DNA from: UBA3818 sp051881895
GTDB lineage: Bacteria; Bacillota; Clostridia; Oscillospirales; Ruminococcaceae
Assembly (NCBI GenBank): GCA_051881895.1
Contig: JBJEQT010000008.1
Span: 1-5,052, forward strand
Length of the DNA: 5,052 bases
Direction: 5' to 3'
Part shown: positions 1 to 5,052 of the stretch, in pieces
Layout: each line of letters starts with the position of its first letter
Numbering within the stretch: position 1 is the first letter of the stretch
Notes under the pieces: generated by a model
Told to the model about the DNA's origin: nothing
Databases searched by the model: none
The model's input: only the letters and a program-made list of their open reading frames with translations
Program-made: the position numbers and the translations under genes

Positions 1-1140
1 GTGACCGGTGAAACCTATGAAAAAGGAACCGTACTGGTGGACGAGGGTAAAATTGCGGCGGTCGGTAAAAATGTGGAGATCCCTGCGGATGCACAAATTA
101 TCAATGCAGAGGGCTGCTGGGTAACGCCCGGCCTGATCGACTGCCATACGCACATTTCCAACTTCAATGAACCGCGTACAAATCCTTCGATTCCTTTGGA
201 CGGCAACGAGATGAGCAGTCCCATCACTCCTCAGGTGCGGGCGATTGACGCCGTAAACCCCTATGATTATGCCATCGATGTCGTGCGAAAGGCCGGTTTC
301 AGTACGGTCTGCATCCTGCCGGGTTCCGCCAATCTGATCGGCGGTACTGGGACAGTTATCAAGCTGCGGAAGGTGGAAACAGCAGAGGAAATGGAAGTTC
401 CAGGCTGTGAACAAATGAAATTTGCCATGGGCGAGAATCCAAAACGCTGCTACGGTACAGACAGCAAGCTGCCCATGACTCGTATGGGCGTTGCGGCTTT
501 GATCCGGGAGACTTTATATAAGGCCAAGGTTTATTCGGATAAGTTGAAAGCAGCTGAAACAGACCCTTCCAAGGCGCCGGAGCCTGATTTTCAGATGGAC
601 GCGCTGGTACCAGTGGTCCGGGGTGAAATGCGCTGCCGGATTCATGCTCATCGTTCCGATGATATTATGACCGCCATCCGCTATGCGGAGGAATTTGGTC
701 TGGATTATACCATTGAACACTGCACCGAGGGCTATAAGATCCTCAATGCCCTGAAAAAACGGCAGGTTCGCTGCACCATTGGCCCACACCTTTGGGGTCC
801 GGAGAAACAGGAACTGTGGGATAAACGGATTGATAACCCGGCTATTTTGGCCAATGCGGGAATCTGTGTGTCTCTGACAGCGGACGAAGGCTCCAAAACC
901 GCCCATTTGCCAGCTACCATCGGTATGCTTATGCGGAATGGCCTCAGTGAGCAGGATGCTTTTGCCGGTGTGACCATCAACCCGGCAAAAACTTTGGGTC
1001 TGGAGAAGCGAATCGGTTCCTTGGAAGTGGGCAAAGATGCGGATATTGCCATTTTTGACGGCCATCCTTTCAGCAGTTTGACCCTTTGCCGCCTGAGTAT
1101 GATTGACGGGCAAATCGTTCACAACACTATGGAGAAGTAA
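1..1140 (+). CDS. Amidohydrolase, imidazolonepropionase-like (5' end outside the window)
   Basis: A metal-dependent hydrolase of the amidohydrolase superfamily, probably cytosolic and acting on a cyclic amide or similar C-N bond; the substrate cannot be told. Counting codon 1 as residue 1, the first metal-binding pair is H49-T50-H51 in a GLIDCHTH context. Further candidate metal or catalytic residues are H215 and H217 (RIHAHR), H240 (EHCTEG) and D295 (LTADEG). A GENPKR motif lies near residue 145. The C-terminus has the typical TINPAKTLGL and IGSLEVGKDADIAIFDG strands of the composite beta-sandwich. The GTG at base 1 is probably an internal valine: family members usually carry about 10 more N-terminal residues forming the first beta strand, and no ribosome binding site can be seen. 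The loop after D295 reads EGS, where relatives I remember have HPV. The stop is one base before the next gene, so the two are probably co-transcribed. The family call is firm; the substrate is unknown. Confidence 0.9.
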   Translation: MTGETYEKGTVLVDEGKIAAVGKNVEIPADAQIINAEGCWVTPGLIDCHTHISNFNEPRTNPSIPLDGNEMSSPITPQVRAIDAVNPYDYAIDVVRKAGFSTVCILPGSANLIGGTGTVIKLRKVETAEEMEVPGCEQMKFAMGENPKRCYGTDSKLPMTRMGVAALIRETLYKAKVYSDKLKAAETDPSKAPEPDFQMDALVPVVRGEMRCRIHAHRSDDIMTAIRYAEEFGLDYTIEHCTEGYKILNALKKRQVRCTIGPHLWGPEKQELWDKRIDNPAILANAGICVSLTADEGSKTAHLPATIGMLMRNGLSEQDAFAGVTINPAKTLGLEKRIGSLEVGKDADIAIFDGHPFSSLTLCRLSMIDGQIVHNTMEK

Positions 1141-1141
1141 A

Positions 1142-1699
1142 ATGCTGCAGAATGATACGCTGCGTTTGCTGCCGTCGGAGGAAGCTTTGGCCGGTATGCT
1201 GGCGGACTACTACCGGAGAAATCGCCATTTTCTGGAGTGGACGGAGCCGGCCCATTCAGAGGAATTTTTTACTGAGAGCGCCCAGCGGAAGATCCTTGCC
1301 GCTGAGGTGGAGCGGGAGAAACAGAAACGCTCTTTTCGCTTTTATATCCAGCTACGGAATGAGCCGGATAAGCTGATCGGCGTTATTGGTCTTAATGAAG
1401 TGGTTTGGGGTGCGTTTCGCTCTTGTTTTCTGGGTTATAAGCTGGATGAAACCTATGTGAACCGGGGTTATATGACCCAGGCTGTGGAGTTGGTGACGGA
1501 TTATGCTTTTGGACAGCTTAAACTTCACCGCATTGAAGGAAATGTAATGCCGAGGAACCGGCAGTCTCTGCGGGTTTTGGAGAAGTGCGGCTTTAAGAGC
1601 GAAGGCTTGGCGAAAAAATATCTGAACATCAACGGTGTATGGGAGGACCACATCCATATGGTCAAACTGGGGCCGGATGAAAATCGTGGAACCAATTAA
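1142..1699 (+). CDS. GNAT-family N-acetyltransferase, RimJ/RimL type
   Basis: A 185-residue acetyltransferase expected to move an acetyl group from acetyl-CoA to an amine, either a protein N-terminus or a small molecule, in the cytosol. The N-terminal TLRLLPSEEA strand, the VIGLNEV strand (about 81-87) and the LGYKLDETYVNRGYMTQAV segment (about 98-115) fit the GNAT fold. R108-G109 lie at the acetyl-CoA pyrophosphate loop, although the full RGxGxG/A pattern is reduced to RGYMTQ, as is common in RimJ-like proteins. KLHRIEG, then N139 and S142, then VLEKCGFKSEG (about 145-155), and a final NGVWEDH motif complete the RimJ/RimL signature. The start at 1142 is chosen because GGAG at 1131-1134 sits 7 bases upstream. 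An in-frame ATG at 1103 would overlap the amidohydrolase by 38 bases and add residues foreign to the family. The gene follows the amidohydrolase stop by one base and ends before a terminator. The target is unknown. Confidence 0.9.
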   Translation: MLQNDTLRLLPSEEALAGMLADYYRRNRHFLEWTEPAHSEEFFTESAQRKILAAEVEREKQKRSFRFYIQLRNEPDKLIGVIGLNEVVWGAFRSCFLGYKLDETYVNRGYMTQAVELVTDYAFGQLKLHRIEGNVMPRNRQSLRVLEKCGFKSEGLAKKYLNINGVWEDHIHMVKLGPDENRGTN

Positions 1700-1725
1700 A
1701 TGACAGCAGATCGCTAAACAGACAA

Positions 1726-1754
1726 AGCCCGACGAATTTCGCCGGGCTCTTTTT
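1726..1754 (+). terminator. Rho-independent terminator after the GNAT gene
   Basis: AGCCCG (1726-1731) pairs with CGGGCT (1743-1748). After one A-C mismatch the stem continues as CGA with TCG, closing on a 3-base loop. The tract TCTTTTT follows at 1748-1754. It lies 27 bases after the GNAT stop and would end the amidohydrolase-GNAT transcript. The opposite strand has only a weak T run, so it should work mainly on the + strand. Confidence 0.88.
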
Positions 1755-1773
1755 GTACAATAAAGTGACAGCA

Positions 1774-1802
1774 TTGACAATATGTTCAGAAGCCTTTAGA
1801 AT
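1774..1802 (+). promoter_or_regulatory. SigA-type promoter for the HAD-EFR1 operon
   Basis: TTGACA at 1774-1779 is a perfect -35 box. After a 17-base spacer, TAGAAT at 1797-1802 matches the -10 consensus TATAAT at five of six positions. It lies just after the terminator of the previous unit and 35 bases before the HAD start codon, predicting a short leader of roughly 30 bases. This is a strong vegetative promoter by sequence; no operator was recognised. Confidence 0.8.
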
Positions 1803-1837
1803 AAAAGCAGAACAGCAAGATGATGGGAGGGATCAAA

Positions 1838-2749
1838 ATGGCAAATATTATCGCGGTGATTTGGGATTTTGATAAAACATTGGTAGATGGCTATATGCAG
1901 GATCCGATTTTTCAGCATTATGGCGTGGACAGCAAGCAGTTTTGGCGGGAAGTCCACCAGCTGCCGGGGAAATATATGGCGGAACAAGGAGTTCGGGTCA
2001 ATCGGGATACCATTTATCTCAACCATTTTCTTCGCTATGTGCGGGAAGGGATTTTCCCGGATTTGAACAATGAGAAGTTGAAAAGTTTTGGAAAGGAACT
2101 GCATTTTTATCCTGGGATCCCGGAGATTTTTGAAAAAACCAAGAGACAAATCGCAGAGAATCCGCTGTTTCAGGAATATGATATTAAGGTGGAGCATTAT
2201 ATCGTCAGCACAGGTATGATGGCTGTGATTCAGGGAACCTCTGTGATGGATTATGTGGATGGTGTCTGGGGCTGTGAACTGATCGAAGGGGAGCTTAACG
2301 GCAGAACCGTTATCGCGGAGCTGGGCTATACCATTGACAATACCTCCAAAACCAGAGCGATCTTTGAAATCAACAAAGGAGTGCCCAAGCATCCGGAAAT
2401 TGATGTGAACTCGAAAATGCCGGCACATTTGCGAAGGGTGCCTTTCGAAAATATGATCTATATTGCCGATGGTCCCAGCGACATACCGGCCTTTTCTCTG
2501 GTGAACAAAAATGGAGGCGCTACCTTTGCCATTTATCCCAAAGGGGATTTGGCTGCCTTTCGCCAGATGGAACAACTGCGCAAGGATGGCCGTATCCATA
2601 TTTACGCAGAAGCGGATTACCGAGAAGGGACCACTGCTTATATGTGGATTTCCAATAAAATTGAAGAGTTTGCGGAGCGTATTCGCCAAAATGAAAAGAA
2701 AAGCATTACTGAGTCCATTTCCAGTGTGCCGGTACATCTGGAGGACTGA
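1838..2749 (+). CDS. HAD-superfamily hydrolase (phosphatase-like, helical cap)
   Basis: A 303-residue soluble protein with all core HAD motifs, so it probably removes phosphate from a small metabolite through a phospho-aspartate intermediate with Mg2+. Motif I is WDFDKTL, with D10 as predicted nucleophile, D12 as acid/base, and T14. Motif II is YIVSTG (S124 or T125). The motif III lysine is probably K171 (TSKTRA). Motif IV is IADGPSDIPAF with D211 and D215. About 75 residues between motif I and FYPGIPEIF (90-98) form the likely C1-type helical cap, placing it near phosphoserine-phosphatase-like HADs. The start at 1838 is supported by GGGAGGG at 1825-1831, 6 bases upstream; an in-frame ATG at 1820 lies before this ribosome binding site. 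No signal peptide or membrane segment is visible. It is the first gene of a two-gene unit with the EFR1 gene. The substrate cannot be predicted, and I do not recognise a gene symbol. Confidence 0.88.
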   Translation: MANIIAVIWDFDKTLVDGYMQDPIFQHYGVDSKQFWREVHQLPGKYMAEQGVRVNRDTIYLNHFLRYVREGIFPDLNNEKLKSFGKELHFYPGIPEIFEKTKRQIAENPLFQEYDIKVEHYIVSTGMMAVIQGTSVMDYVDGVWGCELIEGELNGRTVIAELGYTIDNTSKTRAIFEINKGVPKHPEIDVNSKMPAHLRRVPFENMIYIADGPSDIPAFSLVNKNGGATFAIYPKGDLAAFRQMEQLRKDGRIHIYAEADYREGTTAYMWISNKIEEFAERIRQNEKKSITESISSVPVHLED

Positions 2750-2767
2750 TGAAAAGGGGAAAAAGGG

Positions 2768-3523
2768 ATGATTGTTTATTTTTCTGGAACAGGAAACAGC
2801 CGGTACTGCGCTGATTTTCTGGCATATCACCTGGAAGATCAGGCAGTGGATGCCGGGCCATATCTGAAGCAGGGGATTCAGGCGGAGCTGCTCAGTGGAA
2901 AACCATGGATTTTTGTGTCGCCTACTTACGCCTGGCAGCTGCCCCGTATTTTTGCGGATTTTATCCGGGAAAGCTGGATCCAGGGCAGCAAAGAAGCTTA
3001 TTTTGTCATGACTTGCGGTTCGGAAATTGGAGGCGCGGCAAAATATAATCAAGAACTTTGCCGGCAAAAGAATCTGAATTATCGAGGAACTCTGGAAGTA
3101 CCGATGCCGGAAAACTATATTGCCCTTTTTTCCGCACCGGACAGAGAAAGCAGCGAGAAAATCATCAAAGCGGCACAGCCGATTCTGGAAGATGGCTGTG
3201 CGAGGATCCAGCGAGGAGAAGCTTTCCCGGAAAAGAAAGTTTCTGTGGTGGATCGAGTGAAAAGTGGTCCTATCAACAAGGGATTTTATCCTTGTTATAT
3301 CAGCGCTGAGAAGTTTTTTGCAACTTCCCAGTGTATTGGCTGTGGAAAATGTGAGAAAGCCTGTGTGCTGAATAATATACGAATCGAAAACAACCGTCCG
3401 GTTTGGGGCAAAAACTGCACCCACTGCATGGCCTGCATCTGTGGTTGCCCATTGGAGGCCATCGAATATGGAAATATCAGCAGGGGAAAAAGACGTTACC
3501 TCTGCCCTGCGTATAAAGAATAA
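2768..3523 (+). CDS. EFR1-type flavodoxin/ferredoxin fusion, 2[4Fe-4S]
   Basis: A 251-residue cytosolic electron-transfer protein. The N-terminus MIVYFSGTGNSRYCA holds the flavodoxin-like FMN phosphate loop (SGTGNS, residues 6-11). SPTYAWQLPRIFADF (51-65) and MTCGSEIG (81-88) match further FMN-contacting loops of the flavodoxin fold. The C-terminal domain has two ferredoxin clusters: C189, C192, C195, C199 and C217, C220, C223, C227 followed by P228, giving two CxxCxxCxxxC sets. Together this is the EFR1 arrangement common in anaerobic Clostridia; the redox partner is generally unknown. Start choice: AAGGGGA at 2754-2760 is 7 bases upstream of the ATG. It lies 18 bases after the HAD stop with no promoter or terminator between, so it is probably co-transcribed. 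All eight cluster cysteines are present, suggesting an intact protein. Whether it serves the HAD enzyme is inference only. Confidence 0.92.
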   Translation: MIVYFSGTGNSRYCADFLAYHLEDQAVDAGPYLKQGIQAELLSGKPWIFVSPTYAWQLPRIFADFIRESWIQGSKEAYFVMTCGSEIGGAAKYNQELCRQKNLNYRGTLEVPMPENYIALFSAPDRESSEKIIKAAQPILEDGCARIQRGEAFPEKKVSVVDRVKSGPINKGFYPCYISAEKFFATSQCIGCGKCEKACVLNNIRIENNRPVWGKNCTHCMACICGCPLEAIEYGNISRGKRRYLCPAYKE

Positions 3524-3533
3524 ATGGAAAGAT

Positions 3534-3563
3534 AAAAGCCGCCGAAATTTTTCGGCGGCTTTT
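3534..3563 (+). terminator. Strong terminator after the EFR1 gene, possibly bidirectional
   Basis: AAAAGCCGCCGAAA (3534-3547) is perfectly complementary to TTTCGGCGGCTTTT (3550-3563). The core is a GC-rich 8-bp stem flanked by A and T runs. The T run TTTT after GGCGGC acts on the + strand; the A run at the 5' side gives an equivalent T run on the - strand, so it could work both ways. It begins 10 bases after the EFR1 stop. Confidence 0.92.
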
Positions 3564-3574
3564 ATTAGAAAGGC

Positions 3575-3602
3575 TTGACTTTCGCTGTAAAGGGATTACA
3601 AT
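3575..3602 (+). promoter_or_regulatory. SigA-type promoter for the glycosyltransferase
   Basis: TTGACT at 3575-3580 (five of six matches to TTGACA) and TACAAT at 3597-3602 (five of six matches to TATAAT) are separated by 16 bases. The promoter directly follows the EFR1 terminator. Transcription would begin near 3609, leaving an AT-rich leader of about 78 bases before the ATG at 3687, much longer than that of the HAD gene. Confidence 0.7.
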
Positions 3603-3615
3603 AAAAGTGTGACAT

Positions 3616-3633
3616 TTCGTTATATTGCGTTAT
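3616..3633 (+). repeat. 10-bp-phased direct repeat in the glycosyltransferase leader
   Basis: CGTTAT occurs at 3618-3623 and again at 3628-3633, exactly 10 bases apart. The flanks are similar: TT before the first copy, TG before the second. One helical turn between copies just downstream of the promoter would suit two protein monomers binding the same DNA face. The surrounding AT-rich sequence makes chance a fair explanation. No known operator is recognised. Confidence 0.3.
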
Positions 3634-3686
3634 TAAATGATAAGTTTTTCTTGCGGTAAATCGGAAAAAAGAATGGAGAATCAAGT

Positions 3687-4640
3687 ATGGAAAAAGATTT
3701 GGTTAGTATTATTGTCCCTATCTATAAAGTGGCAGACTGTCTTCCTCGTTGTATTCAAAGCCTTCAGGCCCAGACCTATGGGAATATTGAAATTTTGCTG
3801 ATCAATGATGGTTCTCCGGATAACAGCGGCGGAATTTGTGAAGCTTTTGCGGCGGGAGATAAGCGTATCCGCTATTTTAATAAGTCCAACGGCGGGCTTT
3901 CGGATGCCAGAAATTTTGGACTTGACCGGGCGAAAGGCCAGTACATCTGTTTTGTAGATGGCGACGATTTTGTAGACCGGCGTATGGTGGAAATTCTGCA
4001 TCATGACATCAAAACTTATGGCGTAAAATTATCCACCTGTGGTTTCCGTCTGTATTATGACGGCGATCAAGAGGTGGAGGAACCTGTGGATAGCAGCAAA
4101 ATTGAGAAATTTGATACCGAACAGGCAATCAATCATCTGTTTACCAAGGAAAAATACTGCAACTACGCATGGAATAAAATGTACCACCGCTCTCTGTTCC
4201 AAACCGTGCGTTTTCCGCTCGGTCGAAAAATGGAGGACTTGGGTACCATGTATCGCTTGATGGAGCAATGTGATTTTGTGACCTATAATCCGGTTCCCCT
4301 CTGTAATTATTACCAGAGGGGAGAGAGTATTCTGCACAATCGGGATGAAAAATTCTATGAGGATAAGTTCTACCTGACTTATGAACGCTATGTGGAGCTG
4401 AAGAAAAGGTTACCCAACATGCTTCGTAATGAGCTGTTTTTAATGGTCATTATTTTGGACTGCTATCCCCATATGAAAAGAGGCTCCAAAGAGAAGCGGC
4501 TGGCAGAAAAGCTGATGAAACAGTTTCCGGCCAGTTACAGTCAGCACTTTCCGCCCCGCTACCAGAAACGTTACCGTTATTATCGTTTCAGCAAGGCCCT
4601 GTACGCCCAGATTTACCGCAAGAAAAGCGATAAAGAGTAA
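3687..4640 (+). CDS. Family 2 glycosyltransferase (GT-A fold)
   Basis: A 317-residue sugar transferase that probably uses a nucleotide sugar to build surface polysaccharide, glycolipid or another cell-envelope glycan. The N-terminus VSIIVPIYKVADCLPRCIQS (6-25) and LLINDGSPDNS (37-47, D41) are classic GT2 nucleotide-binding elements. They are followed by SNGGLSDARNFGLDRAKG (67-84) and FVDGDD (89-94), the latter holding the metal-binding DxD. Later elements YAWNKMY (160-166), MEDLGT (182-187, E183/D184 in the usual acceptor-site ED position) and YYQRGESI (208-215) are typical of capsule- and EPS-type GT2 enzymes. The C-terminus is basic and aromatic (about 285-317), with no clear membrane helix, so it probably sits at the inner membrane face peripherally. 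GGAG at 3675-3678, 8 bases before the ATG, fixes the start. It is a single-gene unit with its own promoter and terminator, with no polysaccharide genes beside it; donor and acceptor are unknown. Confidence 0.93.
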   Translation: MEKDLVSIIVPIYKVADCLPRCIQSLQAQTYGNIEILLINDGSPDNSGGICEAFAAGDKRIRYFNKSNGGLSDARNFGLDRAKGQYICFVDGDDFVDRRMVEILHHDIKTYGVKLSTCGFRLYYDGDQEVEEPVDSSKIEKFDTEQAINHLFTKEKYCNYAWNKMYHRSLFQTVRFPLGRKMEDLGTMYRLMEQCDFVTYNPVPLCNYYQRGESILHNRDEKFYEDKFYLTYERYVELKKRLPNMLRNELFLMVIILDCYPHMKRGSKEKRLAEKLMKQFPASYSQHFPPRYQKRYRYYRFSKALYAQIYRKKSDKE

Positions 4641-4653
4641 CTTCCCCCTGCTT

Positions 4654-4689
4654 AAAACCGCCAGTCTGTGGAAGCAGACTGGCGGTTTT
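4654..4689 (+). terminator. Rho-independent terminator after the glycosyltransferase
   Basis: A perfect 15-bp inverted repeat: AAAACCGCCAGTCTG (4654-4668) pairs with CAGACTGGCGGTTTT (4675-4689) around the 6-base loop TGGAAG. The T run TTTT ends the stem. The symmetrical A/T ends could allow action on both strands. It lies 13 bases after the stop codon and insulates spoIIID from the upstream gene. Confidence 0.9.
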
Positions 4690-4722
4690 GTCCGGTCGGG
4701 AGGCATTTTGCGGGGGAAACGC

Positions 4723-4752
4723 TCATAACACTCTCCTTTTGCTGCATATATA
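4723..4752 (+). promoter_or_regulatory. Candidate SigE-type promoter for spoIIID
   Basis: Compared with the mother-cell SigE consensus as I remember it (-35 KMATATT, -10 CATACAHT), TCATAAC at 4723-4729 matches five of seven positions and CATATATA at 4745-4752 matches six of eight. The spacer is 15 bases, at the long end of the usual range. No good SigA promoter is visible between the terminator and the gene. In Bacillus subtilis spoIIID is a SigE-dependent gene, so the position makes sense. The match is suggestive, not proof. Confidence 0.45.
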
Positions 4753-4773
4753 TGTGGCAAGAGTCCCTGTCAC

Positions 4774-4799
4774 AGAGGGAAAAGAGGGAGGGAGAAGGG
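4774..4799 (+). promoter_or_regulatory. 26-base all-purine leader with overlapping ribosome binding sites for spoIIID
   Basis: Every base from 4774 to 4799 is A or G. It contains AGGGA at 4776, 4785 and 4789, and Shine-Dalgarno options GGAGG (4787-4791, 9 bases before the TTG) and GGGAG (4790-4794, 6 bases before it). This strong site directly before a non-ATG codon decides the start at 4801. TCCCT at 4764-4768 can pair with any of the AGGGA copies, including those in the ribosome binding site. Confidence 0.6.
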
Positions 4800-4800
4800 T

Positions 4801-5052
4801 TTGAAAGGCATCCCCGAAGAGCGAGCAGTGATGCTGGGGAATTACATCGTTGACCACGAAGCCACTGTGCGGCAGGCGGCGAAGGTATTCCACCTCAGCA
4901 AAAGTACGATTCATAAAGACGTTAGCTTCCGGCTGCTGCAGATCAATCCAAATCTGCAGGCCGATGTACAAAAGGTGCTGGATAAAAATAAGCGGGAGCG
5001 GCATATCCGCGGCGGCATGGCAACCAAAAATAAATATACCCAGTTACGGGCT
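4801..5052 (+). CDS. spoIIID: Sporulation transcriptional regulator SpoIIID (3' end outside the window)
   Basis: A small DNA-binding protein that in Bacillus and Clostridia activates or represses mother-cell genes after SigE becomes active. The first 84 residues are present without a stop; the B. subtilis protein is about 93, so little is missing. The match is clear through EERAVMLGNYIVDHEATVRQ, then AAKVFHLSKSTIHKDV (26-41, the helix-turn-helix with its recognition helix), INPNLQADVQKVLDKNK (48-64) and ERHIRGGMATKNKY (66-79), the hallmark RHxRGGxAT segment. The TTG at 4801 is chosen as start because it follows a very strong ribosome binding site and yields the usual MKGxxEERA beginning. The next in-frame starts (GTG 4828, ATG 4831) would remove conserved residues. 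SF at residues 42-43 replaces the TER-type TE expected after HKD(V/L). It stands alone behind a terminator and a candidate SigE promoter. Confidence 0.93.
   Translation, partial: MKGIPEERAVMLGNYIVDHEATVRQAAKVFHLSKSTIHKDVSFRLLQINPNLQADVQKVLDKNKRERHIRGGMATKNKYTQLRA

Noticed and set aside
514..1122. A 202-codon open frame on the - strand
   Set aside because: Antisense shadow of the amidohydrolase in the same register, with no recognisable protein features.
1103..1141. Earlier ATG as the start of the GNAT gene
   Set aside because: It would overlap the amidohydrolase and lacks a ribosome binding site, while the ATG at 1142 has GGAG at ideal spacing and gives the normal family N-terminus.
1756..1761. 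TACAAT resembling a second -10 box before the HAD gene
   Set aside because: Its -35 position falls inside the upstream terminator stem and has no TTGACA-like sequence; the promoter at 1774-1802 is far better.
1820..1837. Earlier in-frame ATG for the HAD gene
   Set aside because: The ribosome binding site GGGAGGG at 1825-1831 lies downstream of it and serves the ATG at 1838, which places motif I at the usual position near residue 10.
2749..2814. A 21-codon frame starting at the ATGA that overlaps the HAD stop
   Set aside because: It has no ribosome binding site of its own, runs out of frame into EFR1 and stops after 21 codons. The EFR1 start at 2768 is well supported.
1796..3424. A 542-codon open frame on the - strand
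   Set aside because: It lies fully antisense to two well-supported protein families in the same codon register and is explained by missing TTA/CTA/TCA codons. Its translation shows no recognisable domain, and no ribosome binding site or promoter was seen.
4668..4853. A 61-codon + strand frame overlapping the spoIIID start
   Set aside because: It begins inside the terminator hairpin, crosses the leader in a different frame from spoIIID and encodes no recognisable protein.
4723..5004. A 93-codon open frame on the - strand
   Set aside because: Antisense to the strongly conserved spoIIID and its leader, with no protein features.

Overview
The window looks like part of the chromosome of an anaerobic, spore-forming member of the Clostridia (Bacillota). 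The clearest sign is the start of a spoIIID-type sporulation regulator at the right edge. A flavodoxin/ferredoxin fusion of the EFR1 type, purine-rich Shine-Dalgarno sequences, SigA-like TTGACA/TAnAAT promoters and strong stem-loop terminators with T tracts agree with this. Base composition is roughly balanced by eye, which would suit an Oscillospiraceae-like gut clostridium, but I cannot fix the family or genus from this window.

All six genes lie on the + strand, in four compact transcription units. Unit 1 (1-1754) is the 3' part of an amidohydrolase gene followed after one base by a RimJ/RimL-like GNAT acetyltransferase gene, closed by a terminator at 1726-1754. Unit 2 (1774-3563) has a near-consensus promoter, a HAD-superfamily phosphatase-like gene and, 18 bases on, an EFR1-type flavodoxin/2[4Fe-4S] gene, closed by a long hairpin terminator. 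Unit 3 (3575-4689) has its own promoter, an unusual AT-rich leader with a 10-bp-phased repeat, one family 2 glycosyltransferase gene and a 15-bp perfect hairpin terminator. Unit 4 starts at about 4723 with a candidate SigE-type promoter and a purine-rich leader. It leads to spoIIID, which begins at a TTG codon and is cut by the window end after 84 codons.

The genes do not form one recognisable pathway. The amidohydrolase and GNAT genes are probably co-transcribed, as are the HAD and EFR1 genes; the glycosyltransferase and spoIIID genes appear to be independently controlled. I see no tRNA or rRNA gene, mobile element, CRISPR array, phage gene or toxin-antitoxin pair, and no gene-free stretch longer than about 165 bases. 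This is mostly ordinary core and housekeeping DNA. The points most worth a second look are the altered metal-site loop of the amidohydrolase, the spoIIID control region and recognition-helix substitutions, and the HAD-EFR1 pairing.
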